Assembly (NCBI GenBank): GCA_016721925.1
Contig: JADKHE010000011.1
Location: 186,001 to 250,000, forward strand
From: Candidatus Skiveiella danica
GTDB taxonomy: Bacteria > Pseudomonadota > Gammaproteobacteria > Burkholderiales > Burkholderiaceae_C
Length of the DNA: 64,000 bases
Reading direction: 5' to 3'
Below, one piece after another: positions 29,378 to 39,067 of this stretch (positions are counted from its first letter, which is position 1; every line of letters begins with the position of its first letter). Below the pieces are notes generated by a model that worked only from the letters and a program-made list of their open reading frames with translations, searched no databases and had not been told where the DNA came from. Made by a program: the position numbers and the translations under genes.

Positions 29378-30783
29378 ATGCATCAGGTTCGTTCCGCAGC
29401 TGTCGCCGGCTCGTTCTATCCGGCTCAAGGCCCGGTGCTGTCGAGGGCTGTGCAGGATCTTCTGCAGCCGTTTGCACCATCGCAGGATGCCGGACAGGCG
29501 CCGCCCAAGGCCCTGATCGTTCCCCACGCCGGCTATGTCTATTCCGGTTCGACCGCCGGGCAGGCGTACGCCCAGCTCACTCCATGGCGGCAGTCGATCC
29601 GTCGCGTCGTGCTGCTCGGTCCGGCACACCGCGTGCCGGTGCGCGGGCTGGCATTGCCCGGTGTCGACGCTTTCACCACCCCGCTGGGTGAGGTGCCTGT
29701 GGATGGCGCCGCCGTCAAAGCCTTGGGACGGTTGCCCCAGGTGGTCGTGAGTCCGAACGCGCACGCCCAGGAACACGCGCTGGAAGTCCAGTTGCCGTTT
29801 CTGCAAACGGTGCTCGACACGTTCTCCCTGGTGCCGCTGGTCGTGGGCGACGCCACGCCCGACGAAGTGGCCGAGGTGCTGGAGACGGTGTGGGGCGGCG
29901 CCGAGACGTTGATCATCATCAGTTCCGACCTTTCCCACTACCTGAGTCACGCCGCGGCGCAGGCGGTGGATCGCCAGTCCATCGAGACACTGTTGGCGCT
30001 GCAGCCGACCCTGAACCACCGCCAGGCCTGCGGCGCCACGCCGGTCAATGGCCTGCTGCTGGCCGCACGTCGGCATGGCCTGAAACCGCAGTTGCTCGCC
30101 TTGCGCAATTCCGGCGACACGGCCGGGGACCGGCAGCGGGTGGTGGGCTACGCGGCCGTGGCGTTTCATGAGGCCGCCGCCGCGGCCCGCCGGCCTGTGG
30201 CTCGCACCGTGCCGGCCAACGCCGGCGATGTGCTGCTCCCGCTGGCCCGCAACGCCATCGCAGCGGCGGCGGGGCGCGCGGAGCCGCCTCCGGAAGACGC
30301 GGCTGCGGCCACGTGGTTGCAGGCGCCCGGCGCCACTTTTGTCACGTTGACCCGCGACGGGCAGCTGCGTGGCTGCATCGGCTCGCTGCAGGCGCACCGG
30401 TCGATCCAGGCTGACGTTCAGGCCAATGCGGTTGCAGCGGCGATGCGCGACCCGCGATTTGCACCGGTGACCGCAGGCGAGCTCGACCGGATCGCCGTCG
30501 AAGTCTCCCTGTTGTCCGCCGCCGAGCGGCTGCAGTTCAGCGGCGAGGCCGAGGCACTCGCCCAGCTGCGCCCCGGCATCGATGGCCTGATCTTCGAATG
30601 TGGCGCTGCCCGCAGCACCTTTCTGCCTCAGGTCTGGTCGCAGCTGCCCGATCCCGCCGATTTTCTGGCGCAACTGAAGCGCAAAGCCGGGTTACCCGGC
30701 GATTTCTGGTCAGACGAAGTGCGTCTGTCACGCTACACGGTGCACAAATGGACCGAGGCGCAGCGCCGCAGCGCAGAGCAGCG

Positions 30784-30787
<4 letters not shown>
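29378..30787 (+). CDS. AmmeMemoRadiSam system Memo-AMMECR1 fusion (proteins B and A)
   Basis: A 469-residue fusion. Residues ~1-275 are a Memo-like domain (VRSAAVAGSFYPAQ, IVPHAGYVYSGSTAG, SSDLSHYLSHAAA), related to class III dioxygenases with putative metal-binding histidines. Residues ~290-465 are an AMMECR1 domain with its hallmark GQLRGCIGSLQAHRS and VEVSLLSAAERL. The AmmeMemoRadiSam set is a conserved but functionally undefined trio; here two members are joined in one polypeptide. The ATG at 29378 has an AAGGAGG site. The stop overlaps the ATG of the radical SAM gene (ATGA), so the products are translationally coupled and probably act together. Confidence 0.92.
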
Positions 30788-31890
<1,103 letters not shown>

Positions 31891-32107
31891 GTCGTCCCGA
31901 GCTTTTGGCCCGCATAACGTCATGCAAGTTTTGCATAGCAATTCGCCGGTTTGAAAGCAAAGCACCTGTTGGGGTTCATAAAATTGACATCCCCCCGCGA
32001 TTCTCGCCAAGCACGCGATCGCAGCCTTGGGCGCATGTGACTTCAAGTCGCTTTTTGAAAGGCCGGCTGCCTTTGAAAAGTCGATTTTCAACTTTGGAGC
32101 TTTCCCG

Positions 32108-33982
32108 ATGAACTCACCCGCCATGCAGGGCCTGAACCTGAATACCCCCGCGTACGTCAAGAACGGCAAGCTGATTGCCTGGGTTGCCGACATGGCGGCT
32201 CTGTGCAAGCCCGACGCCATTTACTGGTGCGACGGCAGCCAGGACGAATACGACCGCATGTGCCAGCAACTGGTGGATGCCGGCACCTTCAAGAAGCTCA
32301 ACCCCGCCAAGCGGCCGGGCAGTTACTTGGCCCTGTCCGACCCGTCGGATGTGGCACGCGTGGAAGACCGCACCTACATCTGTTCGGCCAGGAAGGAAGA
32401 TGCCGGCCCGACCAACAACTGGATGGCCCCGGCGGACATGCGCGCCACCCTGCAGCCGCTGTTCGACGGCTGCATGAAGGGCCGCACGATGTATGTCGTG
32501 CCCTTCAGCATGGGCCCGCTGGGCTCGCACATTGCGCACATCGGCGTGGAACTGACCGACAGTGCCTACGTGGTGGTCAACCAGAAGCTGATGACCCGAA
32601 TGGGCAAGGCGGTGCATGACGTGCTCGGCACCGACGGCGAGTTCGTACCGTGCATGCACACGGTGGGCGCCCCCTTGGCCGAAGGACAGAAGGACACTAC
32701 GGCCTGGCCCTGCAACCCCACGGTCAAGTACATCGTCCACTACCCTGAAACGCGCGAGATCTGGTCCTATGGCTCCGGCTACGGCGGCAATGCCCTGCTG
32801 GGCAAGAAGTGCCTGGCTCTGCGCATTGCCTCCAACATGGGCCGTGACCAAGGCTGGTTGGCAGAGCACATGCTGATCCTGGGCGTGACCAATCCGCAAG
32901 GCAAGAAATACCATGTGGCCGCCGCGTTCCCCAGCGCCTGCGGCAAGACCAACTTCTCGATGCTGGTGCCACCCGAGGCCGGCTTCGCGGGCTGGAAAGT
33001 CACGACCATCGGCGACGACATCGCCTGGATCAAGCCCCACGCCGACGGCAAGATGTATGCGATCAACCCCGAAGCGGGTTACTTTGGCGTGGCCCCCGGC
33101 ACCAACATGCACACCAATCCGAATTGCATGCTTTCGTTGAACAGTGACGTGATCTTCACCAACGTGGCGCTGACCGACGACGGCGATGTCTGGTGGGAAG
33201 GCATGGAGAAGGACACGGGCACGCTGCCCTCGCACCTGATCGACTGGCAGGGAAAGGACTGGACGCCTGAAATCGCCAAGCAGACCGGCGCGAAGGCGGC
33301 CCATCCGAACTCGCGCTTCACCGTGGCCGCCACCAACAACCCCGCTCTCGACCCGCAGTGGGACGATGCCGATGGCGTGGCCATCGATGCCTTCATCTTC
33401 GGCGGCCGCCGCTCGACCACCGTGCCGCTGGTGACCGAAGCCCGCACCTGGATGGAAGGCGTCTACATGGCGGCCACCATGGGCAGCGAAACCACTGCCG
33501 CCGCGTTCGGCGCGCAGGGCGTGGTGCGCCGCGACCCGTTCGCCATGCTGCCGTTCTGCGGCTACAACATGAGCGACTACTTCCAGCACTGGCTGGACAT
33601 GGAGCACAAGCTCGAAAGCATGGGCCATACCCTGCCGAAGATCTTCTGCGTGAACTGGTTCCGCAAGGACGAGGCCGGCAAGTTTGTCTGGCCGGGTTAC
33701 GGCGAAAACATGCGCGTGCTCAAGTGGATGATCGACCGCATCGAAGGTCAGGCCAAGGGCGAGGAAACCATGTTCGGCGTCGCTCCGGCCTACGGGGAGC
33801 TGAACTGGACCGGCCTGGATTTCTCATCCGAACAGTTCAAGACCGTGACCCACATCGACAAAGCCGCATGGGTCGAGGAATTGAAGCTGCATGCCGCCCA
33901 TTTCGAACAGCTGGCGTACCACCTGCCGAAAGAGCTGATTGAAACCAAGGCCGAACTGGAGAAGCGACTGGCGGCCGTCTGA
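32108..33982 (+). CDS. pckG: Phosphoenolpyruvate carboxykinase (GTP)
   Basis: A 624-residue GTP-dependent PEP carboxykinase, converting oxaloacetate and GTP to PEP, CO2 and GDP in gluconeogenesis. Landmarks: the kinase P-loop FPSACGKTNFSML with the active-site cysteine that marks the GTP class, GDDIAWIKPH for metal and nucleotide binding, the substrate loop YVVPFSMGP, and FIFGGRRSTTVPLV. Length matches the ~600-residue GTP family rather than the ATP-dependent one. A GGAG site lies before the ATG at 32108. The 217-base leader contains CATAGCAATTC but not the dispersed repeat. A strong terminator follows the gene. Confidence 0.96.
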   Translation: MNSPAMQGLNLNTPAYVKNGKLIAWVADMAALCKPDAIYWCDGSQDEYDRMCQQLVDAGTFKKLNPAKRPGSYLALSDPSDVARVEDRTYICSARKEDAGPTNNWMAPADMRATLQPLFDGCMKGRTMYVVPFSMGPLGSHIAHIGVELTDSAYVVVNQKLMTRMGKAVHDVLGTDGEFVPCMHTVGAPLAEGQKDTTAWPCNPTVKYIVHYPETREIWSYGSGYGGNALLGKKCLALRIASNMGRDQGWLAEHMLILGVTNPQGKKYHVAAAFPSACGKTNFSMLVPPEAGFAGWKVTTIGDDIAWIKPHADGKMYAINPEAGYFGVAPGTNMHTNPNCMLSLNSDVIFTNVALTDDGDVWWEGMEKDTGTLPSHLIDWQGKDWTPEIAKQTGAKAAHPNSRFTVAATNNPALDPQWDDADGVAIDAFIFGGRRSTTVPLVTEARTWMEGVYMAATMGSETTAAAFGAQGVVRRDPFAMLPFCGYNMSDYFQHWLDMEHKLESMGHTLPKIFCVNWFRKDEAGKFVWPGYGENMRVLKWMIDRIEGQAKGEETMFGVAPAYGELNWTGLDFSSEQFKTVTHIDKAAWVEELKLHAAHFEQLAYHLPKELIETKAELEKRLAAV

Positions 33983-34038
33983 AGCCGGACAAGCTTCGCC
34001 ATACAGGATCAGCGACCTTACCGGCCTTTGAACCCAGC

Positions 34039-34071
34039 GCCGCCCCGGCCAAAAACCGGGGCGGCTTTTTT
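34039..34071 (+). terminator. Rho-independent terminator after pckG
   Basis: A perfect 10-bp stem (GCCGCCCCGG / CCGGGGCGGC) with a 7-base A-rich loop is followed by six T residues, about 55 bases beyond the pckG stop codon. It lies between pckG and the convergent hypothetical membrane protein gene, ending 11 bases before that gene's stop. Confidence 0.93.
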
Positions 34072-34081
34072 CCGGGTGGCG

Positions 34082-34582
34082 TCAGACGTAGGGCAAAGGC
34101 GCGGACCGGGTCACGGCCGAGTGGGCGCGGACCCGCGCCACGACCACGGGCGACAGCGTGGCTGCAGCGTCGTCACGCGCCAGCACCGACTGCAAGTCGG
34201 TCATGAGACGCGCGTCCTGCAGTGCGATGGACCAAAGACGCTCGTCGGCCCTCGACTGGGCCTTGCGGGCCGCCCACTCGTCGAGCGCGACGAACACCCG
34301 CGCAGAGAATCGTCGGACCGTCCCGGCCAGCAGAGCCAGCGCCACAAACCCGATGGCCCACAAGGCCACCCACGCAGCCATCAGGTGGCCATCGACCCAG
34401 GTTTCGAGCAACTGATCCGCAACAACCAGCATGGCCGACACGATGGCCGCCAGCAACAAAGCTGCCATGCCTTTGGAGCCATCAAAGCCTCGGTGCAGAT
34501 CGCGCGCGGTCAGCAGCGCCGCCTCGAGCTGCTCGGGGCTGGGATGTCGATCCGAGAAAGGGGATGGGGCATAACTGGACAT
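34082..34582 (-). CDS. Hypothetical two-helix membrane protein
   Basis: A 166-residue protein starting MSSYAPSPFSDRHPSPEQLE at 34582, with two predicted membrane helices near residues 40-60 (MAALLLAAIVSAMLVVADQL) and 68-90 (MAAWVALWAIGFVALALLAG). The C-terminal ~75 residues are charged and helical (ARVFVALDEWAARKAQSRADE) and presumably cytoplasmic. I do not recognise a family. It is divergent from a LysR gene across an AT-rich 155-base region containing TTAACACTAA and ATATATAG, which may hold promoters for both. Confidence 0.7.
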   Translation of the reverse strand: MSSYAPSPFSDRHPSPEQLEAALLTARDLHRGFDGSKGMAALLLAAIVSAMLVVADQLLETWVDGHLMAAWVALWAIGFVALALLAGTVRRFSARVFVALDEWAARKAQSRADERLWSIALQDARLMTDLQSVLARDDAAATLSPVVVARVRAHSAVTRSAPLPYV

Positions 34583-34737
34583 GATCTTTTCCCTTCTTAC
34601 GTGCGCCCTGGTCGCGATGACCAAGGACATGGGCAAATACTAGGGTTAACACTAATGTGATTCTACTTTATATTGATGATGTGTTGCATTCATGTTGGTG
34701 ATATATAGTTACCGCGACAGATCAGCGACTGCACCCG

Positions 34738-35706
34738 ATGCCTTCCAGCTTTTTTCAGCCCAATTTCCGCACGCTCGACCTGAACCTGTTGCGCGTGTTC
34801 GACGAGGTCATGGCCGAGCGCAGCCTGACCCGCGCCGCGCGCAACCTGTCGTTGACCCAACCCGCCGTCAGCAACGCCTTGCGCCGACTTCGTGAGGCGC
34901 TGGGCGACGAACTGGTCCGCCGCGGTGGCACCGGCGTGGAGCCCACGGTCCGCGCACTGGCCTTGTGGCCCAGCGTGCGCGACGCCCTTCGGTCGCTGCA
35001 GGCCTCACTGGCGCCCGGCAACTTCGAGCCTGCGAGCGCCACCACCACCTTCGTTCTTGCCATGGCCGACGCCACCGCAGCCACCCTGGTCCCGGGTCTG
35101 GTTCAGTTGGCGGAATCCGATGCGCCCGGCGTTTCCCTGCGTGTGGTGCCGCTGACCACGCGCGACCCTCGCGCTTTGCTGGAGGCAGCGGCAGCCGACG
35201 TGGCCGTCGGCTACTTCCCGGCCGCCCTGGCGGACATGACCGCCCGCGAGCAGGCCGGCGAAGCCGTCTCGTTTTCGCACCAGCGCCTGTACGGCGGCGA
35301 GTACATCTGCGTCATGCGTCGCAAGCACCCACTGGCCAGCGGGCGCCTGACGATGGACCGCTATTGCAACGCGCGCCACCTGCTGGTGAGCTTTTCGGGC
35401 CGTCCCTGGGGCTTCATCGACGAGGCCCTGGCCGCGCTGGACCGCCAGCGCCGAGTGGTATTGACGGTGAACCAGTTCTTCACCGCCGGGCGGGTGGTTG
35501 CGCACTCCAATCTGCTCAGCGTCATGCCACGTCATTTCGTCCGCGAGACCGGGATGGCGCAGGACCTGGTGCTGCGCAAGCTGCCCTTTGATGCACCGGC
35601 GGTACATGTCGAGGCGCTCTGGCACCGGCGCACCCAGCACAGCAGCGCGCACCAGTGGCTGCGCCAGGCGCTGGCGCAGGTCACCAGCCGGTCCGCCAAC
35701 CCATGA
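34738..35706 (+). CDS. LysR-family transcriptional regulator (NodD/NahR-like)
   Basis: A 322-residue LysR regulator. The helix-turn-helix (LLRVFDEVMAERSLTRAARN then LTQPAVSNALRRLREAL) is of the NodD/NahR/LeuO type, as shown by the RTLDLNLLRVFDEVM start. The effector domain carries VAVGYFP and ends in a long helix. The AT-rich upstream region separates it from a divergent membrane-protein gene. Its stop overlaps the ATG of a phosphoesterase gene (ATGA), so the two are co-translated. The target and inducer are unknown. Confidence 0.88.
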   Translation: MPSSFFQPNFRTLDLNLLRVFDEVMAERSLTRAARNLSLTQPAVSNALRRLREALGDELVRRGGTGVEPTVRALALWPSVRDALRSLQASLAPGNFEPASATTTFVLAMADATAATLVPGLVQLAESDAPGVSLRVVPLTTRDPRALLEAAAADVAVGYFPAALADMTAREQAGEAVSFSHQRLYGGEYICVMRRKHPLASGRLTMDRYCNARHLLVSFSGRPWGFIDEALAALDRQRRVVLTVNQFFTAGRVVAHSNLLSVMPRHFVRETGMAQDLVLRKLPFDAPAVHVEALWHRRTQHSSAHQWLRQALAQVTSRSANP

Positions 35707-36542
35707 ACCTCCAGCTCCTGTCCGACCTGCACCTGGAGGCCCATCCGGACTTCGGGCCCGTTTCGGCCCCAGGTGCGGACCTGCTGGTGCTTGCGGGCGA
35801 TATCGGCTCCTACCAGAGCGGCTCCAGCCTGGCCGCGCGCGGCGACCCGGATTTCGGCCTGGCAAGGTTTTCTCCGCGCCTGGGATGGCCGGTGCCGGTG
35901 CTGTTCGTGCCAGGCAACCACGAGTACGACGGCATGGATTTCGATGAAACCCACAGCCGCTTGCGCAGCACCTGCGAGCGCCTGGGCCTGATCTGGCTGG
36001 AGCGCGAGACGGTGGCACTCGGTGGCGTGCGCTTTGTCGGCACCACCCTGTGGAGCGACTTCGACGCGCTGGGCCCGCCCACGCACGACAGCGCCACGAC
36101 GCTGACGCAGCAGCTGCGCTCGCGCGAAAAGGCCTTGCGCGCCGCCAATTACTACCTGCGCAAGACGGGCGGCACGCGCGGCGGAGCGCCGTTCCTGGCC
36201 GAAGCCGTGCGTGAGCAGGCGCTGGTCTGCCAGCAATGGCTGAGGGCCACGCTGGCCGAGCCCTTTGACGGCCCCACAGTGGTCGTGACGCATTTCGCCC
36301 CCAGCCTGAAGAGTGCCGACCCGCGTTACGGACTGACGCCCGGCACAGCCGGCTTCTGCAACCGGCTGGACGACCTGCTGCCCCAGGCGCAGCTTTGGTT
36401 GCACGGTCACCTGCATGCCCCCAGCGACTATCGGCACAACGGCTGCCGCGTCATCGCAAACCCATTTGGGTACTTGCGCAAGGGTGAGCCGGCGGCCTTC
36501 ATTCCAGACATGACCGTACCAGTCGATATGAATACCGATTAG
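35703..36542 (+). CDS. Calcineurin-like metallophosphoesterase
   Basis: A 279-residue cytoplasmic metallophosphoesterase. The metal-binding series is clear: SDLHLE (Asp, His), LVLAGDIG (Asp), VPGNHEYD (Asn-His), VVTHFAPS (His) and LWLHGHLHAPSDY (His-x-His). No signal peptide is present. The gene starts within the stop codon of the preceding LysR gene. Family members include phosphodiesterases and nucleotide hydrolases, and the substrate cannot be predicted here. The tight coupling to a regulator is less usual than divergence. Confidence 0.88.
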   Translation: MNLQLLSDLHLEAHPDFGPVSAPGADLLVLAGDIGSYQSGSSLAARGDPDFGLARFSPRLGWPVPVLFVPGNHEYDGMDFDETHSRLRSTCERLGLIWLERETVALGGVRFVGTTLWSDFDALGPPTHDSATTLTQQLRSREKALRAANYYLRKTGGTRGGAPFLAEAVREQALVCQQWLRATLAEPFDGPTVVVTHFAPSLKSADPRYGLTPGTAGFCNRLDDLLPQAQLWLHGHLHAPSDYRHNGCRVIANPFGYLRKGEPAAFIPDMTVPVDMNTD

Positions 36543-36651
36543 TATTGTTTAGTAACCATTCAGTATCTACGGATACTCATTGGTCTTAATATCGGGCTTT
36601 CGCAACCCCTGCCGGGCCATCACGCAACCTGGCACAACCTGGAGATCCACC

Positions 36652-37596
36652 ATGAGCCCGATGCCCAAACGCCAATTCCTGAAGTTGTCCCTTGCCGCCA
36701 CCGCGACCGCCGCGCTGGCTGCCTGCGGCGGCGGCGATGATGCCCCGTCTACCCCCGACATCGTTGGGGTCGCCCTGAGCGACCCGCAGTTCAGTATCCT
36801 GGTCGAAGCCGTCGTAGCGGCCGGACTGGTGGAAACGCTGAAGAGCGCCGGGCCTTTCACGGTCTTCGCGCCGACCAACAACGCCTTCGCCGCCCTGCTG
36901 ACGGAACTGGGCATCACCAAGGCCGCGTTGCTCGCCGACAAGCCCTTGCTGACCGCCGTGCTGACCTACCACGTGGTGCCCGCCAAGGTTCCTGCCGCCA
37001 GCGTACCTGTGGGCAAAGCGATCACCTCCGTCCAGGGTGGCGTATTCAAGATCGAGTCGACCGGTGGCCTGAAGATCACCGATGGCCGCAATCGGGTGGC
37101 CAACATCACGGCCACCGACGTCGCTGCCAGCAACGGCGTGATTCACGTCATTGACAAAGTCATCCTGCCGGCCAACAAAGACATCGTGGCCACGGCGCAA
37201 AGCCTGCCGGACTTCAGCATCCTGGTGGAAGCGGTTGTCGCAGCGGGCCTGGTCTCCACGTTGCAAGGTACCGGCCCGTTCACCGTGTTCGCTCCCACCA
37301 ATGCGGCCTTCGCGGCCTTGCTGGGCGAGCTGGGCGTGAGCAAAGAAGCGTTGCTGGCCAACAAGCCGCTGCTGACCAAGGTCCTGACCTACCACGTCGT
37401 TTCGGGCCGTGTGCTCAAGGCCGATGTGCCAGTGGGTGCCGCCATCCCGACCGTTCAGGGCGAGACCTTCACGGTCAACGCTTCGCTGAAGATCACCGAT
37501 CGCCGTGGCCGCCAGGCGGGCATTGTTGCCACCGACGTCTTCACCAGCAACGGCGTGATCCACGTGATCGACAAGGTCATCTTGCCCGCAGCCTGA
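36652..37596 (+). CDS. Lipoprotein with two fasciclin (FAS1) domains
   Basis: A 314-residue exported protein with two tandem FAS1 domains. The N terminus KRQFLKLSLAATATAALAAC has a lipobox (LAAC), giving a lipidated cysteine at about residue 26, followed by a GGGDD linker. FAS1-1 (~38-175) and FAS1-2 (~180-314) each contain FSILVEAVVAAGLV, GPFTVFAPTN, LTYHVV and NGVIHVIDKVILPA, so closely matched that the second arose by internal duplication. FAS1 proteins mediate adhesion or stress-related surface functions. A GGAG site precedes the ATG at 36652. A strong hairpin follows the gene. Confidence 0.9.
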   Translation: MSPMPKRQFLKLSLAATATAALAACGGGDDAPSTPDIVGVALSDPQFSILVEAVVAAGLVETLKSAGPFTVFAPTNNAFAALLTELGITKAALLADKPLLTAVLTYHVVPAKVPAASVPVGKAITSVQGGVFKIESTGGLKITDGRNRVANITATDVAASNGVIHVIDKVILPANKDIVATAQSLPDFSILVEAVVAAGLVSTLQGTGPFTVFAPTNAAFAALLGELGVSKEALLANKPLLTKVLTYHVVSGRVLKADVPVGAAIPTVQGETFTVNASLKITDRRGRQAGIVATDVFTSNGVIHVIDKVILPAA

Positions 37597-37632
37597 GCGT
37601 GCCGCGCGTCCAGAGTGCGCGCAAGCCTATGA

Positions 37633-37659
37633 GCCGGCCACTTTCCAGGAGTGGCCGGC
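37633..37659 (+). terminator. Hairpin after the fasciclin gene, possible terminator
   Basis: A perfect 10-bp GC-rich stem (GCCGGCCACT / AGTGGCCGGC) with a 7-base loop lies 37 bases after the fasciclin stop. It has no T-run, so termination would need another factor, or it protects the 3' end of the transcript. Confidence 0.45.
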
Positions 37660-37752
37660 GCCACTGCGTAAGGCAGCAGAAGCGGTTGCGCTCAAACCAA
37701 CGGACTGACAGGGCTAAACTCGCGGCATCGACCATCGAAAAGGAGCCCCACC

Positions 37753-38175
37753 ATGAAGATCCTTCTGGCTGTTGACGGAAGCAAGTACACAAAGAAAATG
37801 CTGGCCTACTTGACCGTGCACATCGAGTTGTTCGCAGCGGTCAATGACTATACGGTCTTCACAGCTCAGGCGCCGCTACCCCCGCGGGCCCGCGCCGCCG
37901 TTGGAAAGGACGTCGCCGATGGCTACCACGCCGAAGAGGCGGAGAAGATCCTGGCGCCGGTGTGCAAATTCCTGGCCCGCCATGGCATCAATGCAAAAAG
38001 CGCCTGGAAAGTCGGCCATGCGGGCGAGGCCATTGCCAAATTCGCGGATGCCGGGAAGTTCGACCTCGTGATCATGGGCTCGCACGGTCACAGCGCGCTG
38101 ACCAACCTGGTGATGGGTTCGGTTGCCACGCAGGTGCTGGCGCATTGCAGCACGCCGGTGTTGCTGGTGCGCTGA
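37753..38175 (+). CDS. Universal stress protein UspA family
   Basis: A 140-residue single-domain universal stress protein. The ATP-binding series is present: ILLAVDGSKYTKKML at the N terminus and GSHGHSALTNLVMGSVATQV near the C terminus (the G-x2-G-x9-G(S/T) pattern), then STPVLLVR. It should bind ATP and be induced under stress or stasis. An AGGAG site precedes the ATG. It is convergent with a TetR gene, with a small hairpin (GGCCGCGATTGCGGCC) in the 60-base gap. Confidence 0.92.
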   Translation: MKILLAVDGSKYTKKMLAYLTVHIELFAAVNDYTVFTAQAPLPPRARAAVGKDVADGYHAEEAEKILAPVCKFLARHGINAKSAWKVGHAGEAIAKFADAGKFDLVIMGSHGHSALTNLVMGSVATQVLAHCSTPVLLVR

Positions 38176-38236
38176 CGCATCGGGCCGCGATTGCGGCCAC
38201 GTAACTGCTCCGGGGAGCCTTGCGAGCCACCTGTGG

Positions 38237-38854
38237 CTAGCGGGACCGCAAACCCTCGAAGCAAGTCGCCATCACCAGATCGACGATCTGCTCGTCGGTG
38301 TGAAGGCCAGCCATTTTCAAGAACTCCAGCACAGGGTCGCATGCGCGCGCAAAGAGTGTGTAAAGCACGACCAGCGGCGGCAGGCCGGGGTTCAAGCTGC
38401 CTTGGGCTTGCGCTGCTTCAATCCAGCCCCCGAGCTGGTCGCTGATCTCGATCAGCCCGTCCATGTAGTCCCGGCTCTTCATCAGGGTGGCGCGAAGGCT
38501 GGAGTTCTGGCTGGGCAAGGATGGCATTTCACCGGCCAGTTGAACCTGCATGGTCCAGCGCGCGACGGCGCGGATGTTGTCCAGCGGCGACGCATCGGCC
38601 GGCAGCGACTGCAGGAAGTCCTGGGCACGTCGCATCACCCGCACCATCGCCGCGCAGGCCAGGTCCTCCTTGCTGGGAAAATGCTTGTACAGACTGGCCT
38701 TGGCGATGCCCACGTCCGCGGCCACTTCATCGACGGTCATGGCATCGAAGCCTTTCTCGGCCAGCAAGCGGTTGACCGACTGGATGATGGCCGCTTCGCG
38801 GGCCTGCAGCATCTGGGCCTTGAATGACAGTTTGACGGGCGTGGGGGCGTTCAT
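38237..38854 (-). CDS. TetR-family transcriptional regulator
   Basis: A 205-residue TetR-type repressor. The DNA-binding domain (~20-70) reads AREAAIIQSVNRLLAEKGFDAMTVDEVAADVGIAKASLYKHFPSKEDL, shown here only by its key stretches AEKGFDAMTV, GIAKASLY and KHFPSKED. The C-terminal helical domain would bind a small ligand. The start is the ATG at 38854 (MNAPTPVKLS); two codons upstream are also in frame. The 213 bases before it, up to the kinase gene, are AT-rich near the start (ATTTTATCC, TATTCAATG) and may hold its operator. Target unknown. Confidence 0.88.
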   Translation of the reverse strand: MNAPTPVKLSFKAQMLQAREAAIIQSVNRLLAEKGFDAMTVDEVAADVGIAKASLYKHFPSKEDLACAAMVRVMRRAQDFLQSLPADASPLDNIRAVARWTMQVQLAGEMPSLPSQNSSLRATLMKSRDYMDGLIEISDQLGGWIEAAQAQGSLNPGLPPLVVLYTLFARACDPVLEFLKMAGLHTDEQIVDLVMATCFEGLRSR

Positions 38855-39067
38855 TCGCACATTTTATCCGTTTGAGTATTCAATGTGCACGTCAAGGTCA
38901 AATATAAACTGGTTCGTCTCAACACAGACTCCAGGTCCAACGCTGCGTCTGCCGCAGGCACTTCCCGTGGTCTCGCATTCGGGCCATCACCCCACGCAAG
39001 GGTGCACGGCGGCTGGACGGGCGGCAAACCCACACAGCGCCGTCAGGTGCCGAAACGTGAAGCGACC

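Noticed and set aside
38176..38236. Hairpins in the uspA-tetR gap as a terminator
   Set aside because: GGCCGCGATTGCGGCC has only a 6-bp stem and no T-run; too weak to annotate separately.
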